This document shows, one piece after another, positions 56,771 through 64,000 of a DNA stretch of 64,000 nucleotides. Numbering within the stretch: the stretch's first letter is position 1; each line of letters begins with the position of its first letter. This DNA comes from Actinobacteria bacterium OV320. Its GTDB lineage: Bacteria; Actinomycetota; Actinomycetes; Streptomycetales; Streptomycetaceae. The translations under genes were made by a program, and so were the position numbers. Location of the stretch: NCBI GenBank assembly GCA_001298545.1, contig LJCX01000027.1:372001-436000 (forward strand). Direction: 5' to 3'. The notes beneath the pieces are model-generated. The model ran no database searches and had not been told where the DNA came from. It was given only the letters and a program-made list of their open reading frames with translations.

Positions 56771-57562
56771 GTGAGCGGGTCGGCACGGCTGGACACCAGC
56801 GTCGCGCACAACGCGCGGGTGTGGAACTACTGGATCGGCGGCAAGGACAACTACGAGGTCGACCAGCGGGTCGGCGAGCATGTCGCCGGGATGTTCCCGC
56901 TCATCCGGGAGATCGCGCGCGCGGACCGCTGGTTCCTGGGGCAGGCGGTGCGGTTCCTCGCCGAGGAGCGCGGGGTGCGGCAGTTCCTCGACATCGGCAC
57001 CGGGCTGCCGACGGCCGACAACACCCACGAGATCGCGCAGCGCGTCGCGCCCGAGTCGCGGATCGTGTACGTCGACAACGACCCCATCGTGCTGGCGCAC
57101 GCCCGTACGCTGCTGACCGGCACCACCGAGGGCGTCACCGACTACATCGACGCCGATGTGCACGACCCGGCCCAGATCCTCGAACGCGCCGCGGGCACCC
57201 TGGACTTCAGCCGCCCGGTCGCGGTGATGATGCTGGGCATCCTGAACTTCGTCCTGGACTTCGAGGCGGCCCGGGACATCGTCCGCAAGGTGATGGCCGA
57301 CGTCCCGTCCGGCAGCTTCCTGGTGCTGACGCACCCCACCCACGACAGCGAGGTCGGCGGCGAGGGCCAGATCCCGGCGATGAAGTTCTGGAACGAGAAC
57401 GCCACCCCGCCGATCACCGCGCGCGGCGGCAAGGAGATCGCCGCGTTCTTCGACGGCCTGGACCTGCTGGAGCCGGGCCTGGTGTCCTGCTCGCGCTGGC
57501 GCGGCGAGGCCGACTCCCTCGCGGTGGTGCCGCAGTACGGCGCGGTGGCCGTGAAACCCTGA
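56771..57562 (+). CDS. DUF574 SAM-dependent methyltransferase (Methyltransf_19)
   Basis: The 263-residue protein opens RLDTSVAHNARVWNYWIGGKDNYEVDQRVGE, the signature of this Streptomyces-expanded family, then FLDIGTGLPTADNTHEIAQ and VYVDNDPIVLAHARTLL for SAM binding. The GTG at 56771 is preferred (AAGGGG 7 bp upstream) over GTG at 56753. Family members are numerous in each Streptomyces genome and their substrates are mostly unknown. It precedes the FluG-like pair by 43 bp, but co-transcription is uncertain. Confidence 0.86.
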   Translation: MSGSARLDTSVAHNARVWNYWIGGKDNYEVDQRVGEHVAGMFPLIREIARADRWFLGQAVRFLAEERGVRQFLDIGTGLPTADNTHEIAQRVAPESRIVYVDNDPIVLAHARTLLTGTTEGVTDYIDADVHDPAQILERAAGTLDFSRPVAVMMLGILNFVLDFEAARDIVRKVMADVPSGSFLVLTHPTHDSEVGGEGQIPAMKFWNENATPPITARGGKEIAAFFDGLDLLEPGLVSCSRWRGEADSLAVVPQYGAVAVKP

Positions 57563-57605
57563 CGGACGTACGGCACGCAACGGACGCAGCGACCGTGGAG
57601 GACGT

Positions 57606-59009
57606 ATGACCACCCTTGCCGATCCCGTCCCCGGCGGGCGTCCTGGAGAGGTCGAGCGGGCCGGCGCGCTCGCCGGCGAACTGTCGGCGAGAGGCGTGCA
57701 CGGCGTCGTCCTGTCCTACGTCGACACGGCGGGCATCGGCCGGGTGAAGACGATCCCCACGGCCAAACTGGCCTCGGCGGTGGCCTGGGGCGTCGGGATG
57801 TCGCCGGTGTTCGACACGTTCCTCGCGAACGACCACATCGTCGCGACCGATGTGCTGGGCTCCCCGGACGGCGATCTGCGTCTGTACCCGGAGCTCGACC
57901 GGCTCGTGGCCCTGGCCGGGCAGCCCGGCTGGGCCTGGGCGCCGGTCGACCGCGTCACCCAGGACGGGGAACGGCACCCCGGCTGCTCCCGCACCTTTCT
58001 GCGCCGCGTCGTCGCAGAGGCGGCCCGCGAGCACGGGCTCGCCTTCAAGACTGCCATCGAGATCGAGTGGGCGGTCGGCCTGGACTCGGCGCCCGCGGGC
58101 GAGTTCGTCCCGGCGGCCACGGGACCGGCGTACGGCGCGGCCCGGCAGATCGAGCTGAGCGAGTACACCGTCGAGCTGCTGGCCTCGTGCGCGGCGCAGG
58201 GCGTGGACGTCGACCAGATCCATCCGGAGTACGCGCCCGGCCAGTTCGAGATCTCGGTGGGGGCGCTCGACCCGGTCGCGGCGGCCGACCGCAGCGTCCT
58301 CGTCCGCCAGACGATCCGCGCGCTGGCCCGGCGCCACGGCCTGCGGGTGTCCTTCTCCCCCGCCGTCGTGGCGGAGGGCGTCGGCAACGGCGGGCACGTC
58401 CATCTCTCCGCCTGGCGGGACGGCACGAACCTGTACGCGGGCGGAGTGCGGCGGCACGGCATGACGGCCGACGCGGAGGCGTTCGCGGCCGGGGTGCTGG
58501 CCCGGCTCCCGGCCCTGACGGCGGTGACCGCGCCCAGCCCGGCGAGCCATCTGCGCCTCAGACCGTCCCAGTGGGCCGGGGTGTTCACCGCCTGGGGCCT
58601 GGAGACCCGCGAGTGCGCGCTGCGCCTGGTGCGCGGTACGGCGGGCCGCCGCGCCGAGCAGGCGAATCTGGAGGTCAAGGCGGTCGACCTGGCCGCCAAC
58701 CCGTACCTCGCCCTCGGCTGCCTGATCGCCGCCGGACTGGCCGGGCTCGCGGCGGGCGCCGTCCTGCCCGAGGAGACGACCGGGGACCCGGCCCGGCTCG
58801 ACGCCGGGGAGGCCGCCGCCCGGGGCGTGCGCCGGCTGCCGACCTCGCTCGCCGAGGCGCTCGCCGAGTTCCGCCGGGACGAGGTCCTGCGGACCGCGCT
58901 CGGCCCGGTCCTCGCCGACGCTGTGAGCGCCGTGAGGCAGGGCGAGATCGACGCCGTCGACGGGCTCGACGACGAGCGGGTGGCCGCGGCCTACCGCTGG
59001 AAGTACTGA
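57606..59009 (+). CDS. Glutamine-synthetase-like enzyme, FluG C-terminal homologue
   Basis: The 467-residue protein shows the GS fold: N-terminal beta-grasp (GVVLSYVDTAGIGRVKTIP), catalytic AIEIEWAVGL, the ATP/glutamate-binding GNGGHVHLSAW, and the RECALRLVRGT segment in place of the GS NRxxxxR motif. Several canonical glutamate-site residues are altered, so glutamine synthesis is unlikely; gamma-glutamylation of an amine or an unknown ligase reaction is more plausible. GGAGGACGT precedes the ATG. The amidohydrolase gene begins 2 bp after its stop, reproducing in reverse order the two halves of fungal FluG. Confidence 0.85.
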   Translation: MTTLADPVPGGRPGEVERAGALAGELSARGVHGVVLSYVDTAGIGRVKTIPTAKLASAVAWGVGMSPVFDTFLANDHIVATDVLGSPDGDLRLYPELDRLVALAGQPGWAWAPVDRVTQDGERHPGCSRTFLRRVVAEAAREHGLAFKTAIEIEWAVGLDSAPAGEFVPAATGPAYGAARQIELSEYTVELLASCAAQGVDVDQIHPEYAPGQFEISVGALDPVAAADRSVLVRQTIRALARRHGLRVSFSPAVVAEGVGNGGHVHLSAWRDGTNLYAGGVRRHGMTADAEAFAAGVLARLPALTAVTAPSPASHLRLRPSQWAGVFTAWGLETRECALRLVRGTAGRRAEQANLEVKAVDLAANPYLALGCLIAAGLAGLAAGAVLPEETTGDPARLDAGEAAARGVRRLPTSLAEALAEFRRDEVLRTALGPVLADAVSAVRQGEIDAVDGLDDERVAAAYRWKY

Positions 59010-59010
59010 C

Positions 59011-60156
59011 ATGACGGGCGGACCGGTCCACGAGGCCCTCGCCGAGCTGGAGCTGGTGGACCACCACTGCCACGGGGTCGTCGTCGACCCGCTGGACCGG
59101 CCGGGCTTCGAGGAGTTGCTCACCGAGGGCGACCGGTGGCCCGGCGTCTCGGCCTTCGACACACCCGCCGGGGTGGCCGTACGCCGCCACTGCGCGCCGC
59201 TGCTCGACCTGGAGCGGCACGCCCCGGCCGACGTCTATCTGGCCCGGCGCGCCGAACTGGGTCCGCGGGAGGTGAACCGGCGGTTCCTCGCCGCCGCCCG
59301 GACCGGCGTGTTCTGCGTCGACACCGGGTTCGCCCCACACCGCATCACCACGCCCGCCGAGCTGGCCGCGGCGGCCGGGGCCGGTGGTCCGGCGGTCGCC
59401 CACGAGGTCGTCCGGCTGGAATCCCTCGCGGAGGCCGTGGCCACCCGGGGTGTCGAGGCCGACGGGTACGCCGACGCCTTCCGCGCGGCCGCCCTGGACG
59501 CGGTGCGGCGGCCCGGGGTGGTGGCGGTCAAGTCGGTGGCCGCCTACCGGACCGGCTTCGACCTCGACCCGGCCCGGCCCCCGGACGCCGAGGTCACCCG
59601 GGCCGCCCGGCGCTGGCTGGCGGGCGGCGGACGGCTGGCGGACCCGGTACTGGTCCGGCACCTGCTGTGGACGGCCGTCGACCTGGGGCTCCCCCTCCAA
59701 CTGCACACCGGCTTCGGCGACAACGACATCCGGCTGCACCGAGTGGACCCGAGCCGTCTCACGGACTGGCTGCACCTGACGGCGGGCACCATCCCCGTCC
59801 TGCTGCTGCACTGCTGGCCCTACCAGCGCCAGGCCGCCTATCTGGCCGCGGTGTTCGAGCAGGTCTACCTGGATGTGGGGCTCACCCTGCATCATGTGGG
59901 TCCCCCACGAGCGCGGGCGGTCCTGGAGGAGGCGCTGGAGATCACACCGTTCCGCAAACTGCTGTACAGCTCGGACGCCTATGGTGTGGCGGAGTTCTAC
60001 GGGCTCGGCGCGCTGGCGTTCCGCAGGGGACTGGGGGATCTGCTCCAGGACCGGGTGGACGCCGACGAACTGGGCCTGCCCGACGCGCTGCGCCTGGCAC
60101 GCTGGGCCGGAGCCGACAACGCCCGCCGGGTCTACCGGCTTCCCGACGGACACTGA
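59011..60156 (+). CDS. Amidohydrolase, FluG N-terminal homologue
   Basis: The 381-residue TIM-barrel protein starts ELELVDHHCHGVVVDPLDRPGF, the degenerate HxH metal strand, and later has LQLHTGFGDNDIRLH, VLLLHCWPYQRQAAYLAAVFEQVYLDVGLTLHHVGP and KLLYSSDAYGVAEFYGLGAL with the Asp. This is the amidohydrolase half of FluG/nodulin-6-like proteins. Coupling with the GS-like gene one base upstream suggests a hydrolysis-plus-ligation pair acting on one amide. The metabolite is unknown. Confidence 0.85.
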   Translation: MTGGPVHEALAELELVDHHCHGVVVDPLDRPGFEELLTEGDRWPGVSAFDTPAGVAVRRHCAPLLDLERHAPADVYLARRAELGPREVNRRFLAAARTGVFCVDTGFAPHRITTPAELAAAAGAGGPAVAHEVVRLESLAEAVATRGVEADGYADAFRAAALDAVRRPGVVAVKSVAAYRTGFDLDPARPPDAEVTRAARRWLAGGGRLADPVLVRHLLWTAVDLGLPLQLHTGFGDNDIRLHRVDPSRLTDWLHLTAGTIPVLLLHCWPYQRQAAYLAAVFEQVYLDVGLTLHHVGPPRARAVLEEALEITPFRKLLYSSDAYGVAEFYGLGALAFRRGLGDLLQDRVDADELGLPDALRLARWAGADNARRVYRLPDGH

Positions 60157-60171
60157 AAGTATGATCAAGCA

Positions 60172-60711
60172 ATGTCTGACTTGACCGAAACCACGCCGGG
60201 TTGGCTGAGCTCCGACGAGCTCGAGATGGCACGCGCCCGTATGCCGATCCTGTACGTCGAGGCCGTGCCCGTGCGCGTCGACGACAGCGGCGAAGTCACC
60301 AGCGTCGGCCTGCTGCTGCGGATGGGACCGGAGGGCACGGTCAGCCGCACGCTGGTATCCGGCCGGGTCCTGCACCACGAGCGCGTCCGCGACGCCCTGT
60401 TGCGCCACCTGGAGAAGGACCTCGGTCCGGTGGCGCTGCCCCGGGTACCGACCTCGCTCCAGCCGTTCACGGTGGCCGAGTACTTCCCCACGCAGGGCGT
60501 CACGCCGTACCACGACCCCCGTCAGCACGCGGTGTCGCTGGCCTACATCGTGCCGGTGACCGGAGACTGCCGTCCCCGCCAGGACGCGCTGGACCTGGTG
60601 TGGTTCAGCCCGCAGGAGGCCGCCTCGCTCGCGGTGCAGAGCGAGATGCCGGGCGGGCACGGGTTCCTGCTGCGGCAGGCCCTGGCCCACGTCGGCCTCT
60701 CGGCCTCCTGA
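60172..60711 (+). CDS. NUDIX-like DUF4916 protein
   Basis: The 179-residue protein has a NUDIX-like beta/alpha layout: ILYVEAVPVRVDDSGEVTSVGLLLRMGPEG, GRVLHHERVRDALLRHLEKDLGPVALP, and a late WFSPQEAASL. The usual GX5EX7REUXEEXGU box is not intact; the corresponding helix reads ERVRDALLRHLEKDLG. DUF4916 proteins may therefore be catalytically divergent. The ATG at 60172 follows the amidohydrolase by 15 bp. A ferredoxin-like gene follows 2 bp after its stop. Confidence 0.78.
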   Translation: MSDLTETTPGWLSSDELEMARARMPILYVEAVPVRVDDSGEVTSVGLLLRMGPEGTVSRTLVSGRVLHHERVRDALLRHLEKDLGPVALPRVPTSLQPFTVAEYFPTQGVTPYHDPRQHAVSLAYIVPVTGDCRPRQDALDLVWFSPQEAASLAVQSEMPGGHGFLLRQALAHVGLSAS

Positions 60712-60713
60712 GC

Positions 60714-61139
60714 GTGATCCCCGCGCCGGCCGGCCGTCGCGCCCTGGTGGGCGCCGCCCGCAGTCGTCCCTGCACCCTCGTGGTGTGCAGGGGCTGCTGC
60801 TGCGGCGACGCCGGCAAACACCCCGGCTACGACCACGCCTGGCAGCTGGAGCGGCTGCGGGCGGCCGCCGCCGACTCCGCCGGCGCCTTCGAGGTCCGCA
60901 CGACCGACTGCCTGGGCCCCTGCGACCAGGCCAACGTGATCGTCGTCCAGCCCTCGGCCGACGGACGCCGGGCCGGCGGCCGGGCCACCTGGATCGGCTT
61001 CGCCATGGACGACGACTGCACGGACGAGATCCTGACCTGGGCGGCGGCGGGCGGCCCGGGGATCGCGGCGCCGCCCCTCACCCTGGAGCTCCAGTTCATC
61101 AGCCCGCCGCGCGGGGAGCGGGTGCGCAGCCGCAGGTGA
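60714..61139 (+). CDS. (2Fe-2S) ferredoxin-like thioredoxin-fold protein
   Basis: The 141-residue protein has the thioredoxin-like [2Fe-2S] pattern CTLVVCRGCCCGDAGKHPGY and later TTDCLGPCDQANVIVV, where clustered cysteines bind the cluster, and a C-terminal tail SPPRGERVRSRR. The family occurs in bacterial respiratory and cobalamin-related systems. The GTG at 60714 sits 2 bp after the NUDIX-like stop, so the two are coupled. A specific partner is not visible. Confidence 0.8.
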   Translation: MIPAPAGRRALVGAARSRPCTLVVCRGCCCGDAGKHPGYDHAWQLERLRAAAADSAGAFEVRTTDCLGPCDQANVIVVQPSADGRRAGGRATWIGFAMDDDCTDEILTWAAAGGPGIAAPPLTLELQFISPPRGERVRSRR

Positions 61140-61247
61140 CTCCCCGGCGGGCCTCGCCGCCGCTGCGGGGCGGGCGGCCGACGCCGCGTGCGCGGCCGCG
61201 CCGGGCGGCGGCACCGTGCCGACCGCGACCGCCCCGCGGCCGCTCCC

Positions 61248-62012
61248 TCACCCGCGTCCGGGGCGGTCGGGGTGGGGCCCGGCTGACGAAGGTCGACGAG
61301 CTGCGGGGGCGGCGGGGGCTGCGGGGGCTGCGGGGGCTGCGGGGAGCGTAGGAGCGCCGGGCTCGGCCAGCAGGCCCGCCAGCGTGGCGCGGGCGCGGGC
61401 CACCCGCGAGCGGACGGTGCCGACCGGGCAGCCGCTCACCTCGGCCGCCTCCGCGTAGGGCAGCCCCAGCAACTGGGTCAGCACGAACGCCTCCCGCCGG
61501 TCCTCCGGCAGCGCGGCCAGCAGATCCCGCAGGACGACACCGTCGTCGAAGCCGGGCAGTCCGCGCGGCTGGGCCAGTTCGACGGCCGTCTGCCAGTCGG
61601 TCCGGTCAGACAGGCGCGGCCGGGCCGCTGCGGACCGGAAGCTGTCCATCACCGCCCGTCGCGCGATGGACAGCAGCCACGCCCGCGCCGAGGAACGCCC
61701 CTCGAACCGGTGCAGGCCGCTCAGGGCCCGCAGGAACGTGTCCTGCGCCAGATCGTCCGCCGCCTGCGGGTCGGCGCTCAGATGGGCCACGTACCGCAGG
61801 ACGTCGTGGTGCAGGGCGCGCACGAACCCCTCGACGGCCGCCGCGTCCCCGCCCCGCGCGGCCAGCGCCAGCGCGGTCGTCGACTCGTCGGCGGGCGCCG
61901 CCTTGCCGGCCCGCTTCGCGCGTCCCGCGCCGTGCGGTGTGCGGTGCCTCTCGGCCTTGGCGGTGTCGTGGAGTCTGCGGTGCTTGTCGGCCTTGCCGTG
62001 CCCTGCGGTCAT
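61248..62012 (-). CDS. ECF-type RNA polymerase sigma factor with Pro-Ala repeat tail
   Basis: The 254-residue protein has a basic, His-rich N-terminus, sigma region 2 (VLRYVAHLSADPQAADDLAQDTFLRALSGLHRFEGRSSARAWLLSIARR) and region 4 (LLAALPEDRREAFVLTQLLGLPYAEAAEVSGCPVGTVRSRVARARATLAGLL). After region 4 it continues with a PAA tripeptide repeat and a Pro/Gly-rich end, encoded by the GGGGGCTGC array at 61304-61348. No anti-sigma gene is adjacent. ATG 62012 follows GATGAGGCGCC. Promoter specificity is unknown. Confidence 0.86.
   Translation of the reverse strand: MTAGHGKADKHRRLHDTAKAERHRTPHGAGRAKRAGKAAPADESTTALALAARGGDAAAVEGFVRALHHDVLRYVAHLSADPQAADDLAQDTFLRALSGLHRFEGRSSARAWLLSIARRAVMDSFRSAAARPRLSDRTDWQTAVELAQPRGLPGFDDGVVLRDLLAALPEDRREAFVLTQLLGLPYAEAAEVSGCPVGTVRSRVARARATLAGLLAEPGAPTLPAAPAAPAAPAAPAARRPSSAGPHPDRPGRG
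61304..61348. repeat. 9-bp tandem repeat (CGGGGGCTG) within the sigma factor gene
   Basis: Units at 61304, 61313, 61322, 61331 and 61340 match CGGGGGCTG, with the outer two degenerate. The array is in frame (9 bp) and encodes PAA repeats in the C-terminal tail, so slippage would vary tail length without frameshift. Confidence 0.75.
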
Positions 62013-62168
62013 GGCGCCTCATCCTGGCAGCGGGATCGCGGGGCGTCACTCGGGGTTGGGCGAATCCACAGCCAGTCCGGGCGACTCACAGCACGAGGCG
62101 GCGCGGACACGCACCGCGTAGCGCCGCGTCTCAGCGCGTCTGTCCGCGCCGACCGCAGGGAAAACAAC

Positions 62169-62204
62169 GAAGGCCGCTTCCACACTTTCGTGGAAACGAC
62201 CTTC
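62169..62204 (-). terminator. Hairpin terminator after the second tRNA-Pro
   Basis: On the minus strand GAAGGTCGTTTCCAC pairs with GTGGAAGCGGCCTTC through 15 positions including two G-U pairs, with a 6-nt loop. It lies 16 bp beyond the tRNA 3' end, exactly as for the first copy. The flanking TTCCGACCTGC and TGAAGC are shared between the two loci. Confidence 0.75.
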
Positions 62205-62220
62205 CGACCTGCGATGAAGC

Positions 62221-62297
<77 letters not shown>

Positions 62298-62405
62298 TTG
62301 CCCGTCTGACCTGGGGTTTCCCCTGGCCGAACACGCATGGAAACCATACCGCACTCGGGTCGATGGTCGCGCACCCGTTTCCCGCGCCCCGGCCGCCGGG
62401 CACCG

Positions 62406-62765
62406 TCAGTCCCCCGGGGCCGCCCCCAGCTCCGGGTACGCGTCGAGCAGTCGCGGCGGGGCCGCCTGGCGCCAGGAGTCGGCGAGGATGTCCCGCAGCT
62501 CGTCCTCGTCCTCCAGAGCGGCGAGGCGGGCCCGCACCCAGGCGAACTGGGCCTCGTGGCCGGCGATCCAGAACTTCCCCGGCTCGGCGAGCACCAGTTC
62601 GTCGCGCTCCTCCTTGGGGCAGCGCACGGCGAGGGAGGTCTCCTCCTCGGGCAGCGTGGCGAACATCTTCCCCGCGACCCGGAAGGTGGGCATGTTCCAG
62701 GAGATCTTCTCCGTGGTGTCCGGCAGGGACAGGGCGATACGGCGTACGTCTTCGGCGTCCGGCAT
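62406..62765 (-). CDS. MmcQ/YjbR-family DNA-binding-like protein
   Basis: The 119-residue protein matches MmcQ/YjbR: DAEDVRRIALSLPDTTEKISWNMPTFRVAGKMFATL, then LAVRCPKEERDEL, KFWIAGHEAQFAWVRARL and a C-terminal LADSWRQAAPPRLLDAY. The fold is CyaY-like and some members bind DNA; function is generally unknown. ATG 62765 is taken, giving the family start MPDAED; a GTG 8 codons upstream is possible. It may be transcribed with the GNAT and XRE genes, whose nearest stop lies 30 bp upstream. Confidence 0.85.
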   Translation of the reverse strand: MPDAEDVRRIALSLPDTTEKISWNMPTFRVAGKMFATLPEEETSLAVRCPKEERDELVLAEPGKFWIAGHEAQFAWVRARLAALEDEDELRDILADSWRQAAPPRLLDAYPELGAAPGD

Positions 62766-62795
62766 GCTCCGCACCGTAGCCGCTGCCACTGACAG

Positions 62796-63317
62796 TCACC
62801 CGACGCCGACCTGCTTGTAGTACAGGGTGGTCGGGCGCAGGACCCCGGCCGGGCTCGCCGCGTAGTCCGGGATCACCCCGGCCCTGGTCCACCCGGACGT
62901 GCGGTACAGGTGCTCGGCGGGGCTGTCGGTCTCGGTGTCCAGGTGCAGCAGGGTGACACCGGCCGCGACGGCGCTCTTTTCGGCTGCGGTCAGCAGGGTG
63001 CGGCCGAGTCCCTTCCCGCGGGCGTCCCGGTGGACCATCAGCTTGACGAGTTCGGCGCGGTGGCGGCTGTTGGGCTTGTCGGGAAAGGCCAGGCCGACGG
63101 TGCCGACGACACGGTCCCCGTCCCGCGCCGCCCAGACCGCGAGCTGCCCGGCGGCGACGCCCTGTGCGCGGTCCTTCCACCAGTCCTCGGCCGCCGTCCG
63201 GTCGAGCGGGGCGAGGAAGCCGAGCGAGGCACCGTCGTCCACCGCGTCGACCAGCAGGTCGGCCAACTCCGAGGCGCGGGCGCGCAGTCGGGGGGCGTCG
63301 AGCCGGGTCACGGTCAT
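62796..63317 (-). CDS. GNAT-family N-acetyltransferase
   Basis: The 173-residue protein has the GNAT core: GDRVVGTVGLAFPDKPNSRHRAELVKLMVHRDARGKGLGRTLLTAAEKSA, where RGKGLG is the acetyl-CoA pyrophosphate loop, followed by LHLDTETDSPAEHLYRTSGWTRAGVIPDYA. It resembles small acetyltransferases that inactivate toxic amines or antibiotics. The ATG at 63317 overlaps the XRE-cupin stop by 4 bp, so it is directly coupled to that regulator and likely a target of its control. Confidence 0.88.
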   Translation of the reverse strand: MTVTRLDAPRLRARASELADLLVDAVDDGASLGFLAPLDRTAAEDWWKDRAQGVAAGQLAVWAARDGDRVVGTVGLAFPDKPNSRHRAELVKLMVHRDARGKGLGRTLLTAAEKSAVAAGVTLLHLDTETDSPAEHLYRTSGWTRAGVIPDYAASPAGVLRPTTLYYKQVGVG

Positions 63318-63910
63318 GGCAGCACCACCGCCAGCACGTACCGCACGTCCTCGTCGCCCGTGCACCGGAACCGGGTCGGGCCCCACACCCGCAGGCGCAG
63401 GCAGTCCCCGGCGCCGAGCTGATGCCCGGTGTCCTCGGCCGTCACTTCCAGGGCGCCCTCCAGCACCCAGATGTGCTGTTCCAGGCCCGCCACGGGCGGC
63501 CGGTCGTAGGCGATGTCGGCGCCCGCGGCGAGTCGGCCCTCGACCAGTTCGCCGCGCAGCGCGGGGTGCGGCGGCGACACGGAGCGCCGGACGAACCCGG
63601 AGGCCCGGTCCTCCCAGACGGGCTGCTCTTCGGCGCGCAGCAGCGGCGCGGGCTCCGCCTCCACCTCGCTGAGCAGCCGGGACATGGTCCGCCCGTAGAC
63701 ATGGCACAGCCGGTTCAGCAGCGCGGCGGTCGGGCTGGTCTCCGCCCGCTCGGCCCGCGACAGGGTCGACCGGCTCACCCCGCTGCGTTCCGCCAACTCC
63801 CCCAGCGACCAACCGCGTTCGGCCCGCAACTCGGCCAGCCGCCCGGCGATCCGCACATCGACGGGGTCCGGCACCCCGACCGTCTCCGCTCCGCCTGTCT
63901 CGTGTCTCAT
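63314..63910 (-). CDS. XRE-family regulator with C-terminal cupin domain
   Basis: The 198-residue protein has an N-terminal HTH (LAELRAERGWSLGELAERSGVSRSTLSRAERAETSPTAALLNRLCHVYGRTMSRLL) and a cupin domain (VEGRLAAGADIAYDRPPVAGLEQHIWVLEGALEV, QLGAGDCLRLRVWG). The ATG at 63910 is used because a 29-bp inverted repeat overlaps this start and would lie inside the gene if the GTG at 63943 were used. No clear ribosome-binding site precedes 63910, so translation may be leaderless. It heads an operon with the GNAT gene and probably represses itself. Confidence 0.85.
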   Translation of the reverse strand: MRHETGGAETVGVPDPVDVRIAGRLAELRAERGWSLGELAERSGVSRSTLSRAERAETSPTAALLNRLCHVYGRTMSRLLSEVEAEPAPLLRAEEQPVWEDRASGFVRRSVSPPHPALRGELVEGRLAAGADIAYDRPPVAGLEQHIWVLEGALEVTAEDTGHQLGAGDCLRLRVWGPTRFRCTGDEDVRYVLAVVLP

Positions 63911-63935
63911 ATCCGGGATGCTATCCCTGATATGA
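63907..63935. promoter_or_regulatory. Autoregulatory operator, 13-bp arms
   Basis: TCATATCCGGGAT and ATCCCTGATATGA are inverted repeats matching at 12 of 13 positions around GCT. The repeat covers the start codon of the XRE-cupin gene and its likely promoter, so binding would block both initiation and, if leaderless, translation-site access. Confidence 0.65.
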
Positions 63936-63965
63936 GACGGCACTGTTACGGAAGACTCACCGGGC

Positions 63966-64000
63966 TCACCCGCGGGCGGCCTCGCCCAGCGCCTCCAGCA
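63966..64000 (-). CDS. C-terminal end of a gene running out of the window
   Basis: A minus-strand frame ends at 63966 with residues LEALGEAARG and a TGA, all codons G/C-ending, and is open to the window edge. The product cannot be identified from ten residues. Its stop lies 31 bp upstream of the XRE-cupin operator, so it is probably a separate codirectional gene. Confidence 0.45.
   Translation of the reverse strand, partial: LEALGEAARG

Overview
The window is from a high-GC actinomycete, almost certainly Streptomyces. Coding regions have near-saturated G/C at third codon positions. GTG starts and 4-bp ATGA/GTGA gene overlaps are common, and a WhiB-like regulator, a DUF574 methyltransferase, a DUF309 protein and a two-domain split FluG pair are present. 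Two intergenic elements typical of the genus also occur (near 21903 and 35294). There is no CRISPR array, prophage or insertion sequence.

Layout. (1) 1-1800: a truncated methyltransferase and an alpha/beta hydrolase. (2) 1932-8715: a minus-strand catabolic block with an Ldh2-type 2-hydroxyacid dehydrogenase, a ThDP-dependent enzyme, an amidohydrolase, a 400-bp repeat-rich gap, an L-2-hydroxyglutarate oxidase and an aldehyde dehydrogenase. A small ABM monooxygenase is divergent. (3) 9277-15180: a tight seven-gene operon resembling an aromatic meta-cleavage pathway (extradiol VOC dioxygenase, aldehyde dehydrogenase, FAH hydratase/hydrolase, small VOC protein, alpha/beta hydrolase, GlcG/HbpS protein, MetE-like barrel). 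It is followed upstream by a LysR gene and a candidate operator. (4) 16301-20386: an Rbs-type ABC importer headed by a carboxymuconolactone-decarboxylase-like gene. (5) 22068-27796: an aromatic-acid MFS transporter and a GntR-led operon encoding the complete lower half of the gallate pathway (GalB hydratase, GalC aldolase, GalD tautomerase) plus a type I extradiol dioxygenase. Both promoters carry the same 11-bp operator-like sequence. (6) 28934-42616: sugar or cyclitol catabolism, with two LacI regulators, two Gfo/Idh/MocA dehydrogenases (one IolG-like), a PhyH dioxygenase, an SDR, an Frc-type ABC importer, a HutC/GntR regulator and an apparent iolC remnant. (7) 42641-46404: a TetR, acyl-CoA dehydrogenase and SDR cluster, then an aldo/keto reductase. 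(8) 46589-64000: mostly housekeeping or conserved genes, including two identical tRNA-Pro(GGG) genes, CobF, a DHA2 exporter, TauE, thiolase, WhiB-like plus Dps, M20 peptidase, HAD hydrolase, the FluG-like pair, an ECF-type sigma factor and an autoregulated XRE-cupin regulator.

How the genes work together. Roughly 1.9-27.8 kb looks like an aromatic-compound catabolic supercluster with at least two ring-cleavage branches. Branch A (LysR operon) would open a catechol-like ring and process the semialdehyde. Branch B (GntR operon) would take 4-oxalomesaconate to pyruvate plus oxaloacetate. An AAHS-family MFS carrier and possibly the ABC importer would supply substrates. The 28.9-42.6 kb block is a separate sugar/cyclitol module whose inositol-kinase step has decayed. 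Functional assignments rest on recognisable family motifs read from translated sequence; substrates are inferred.
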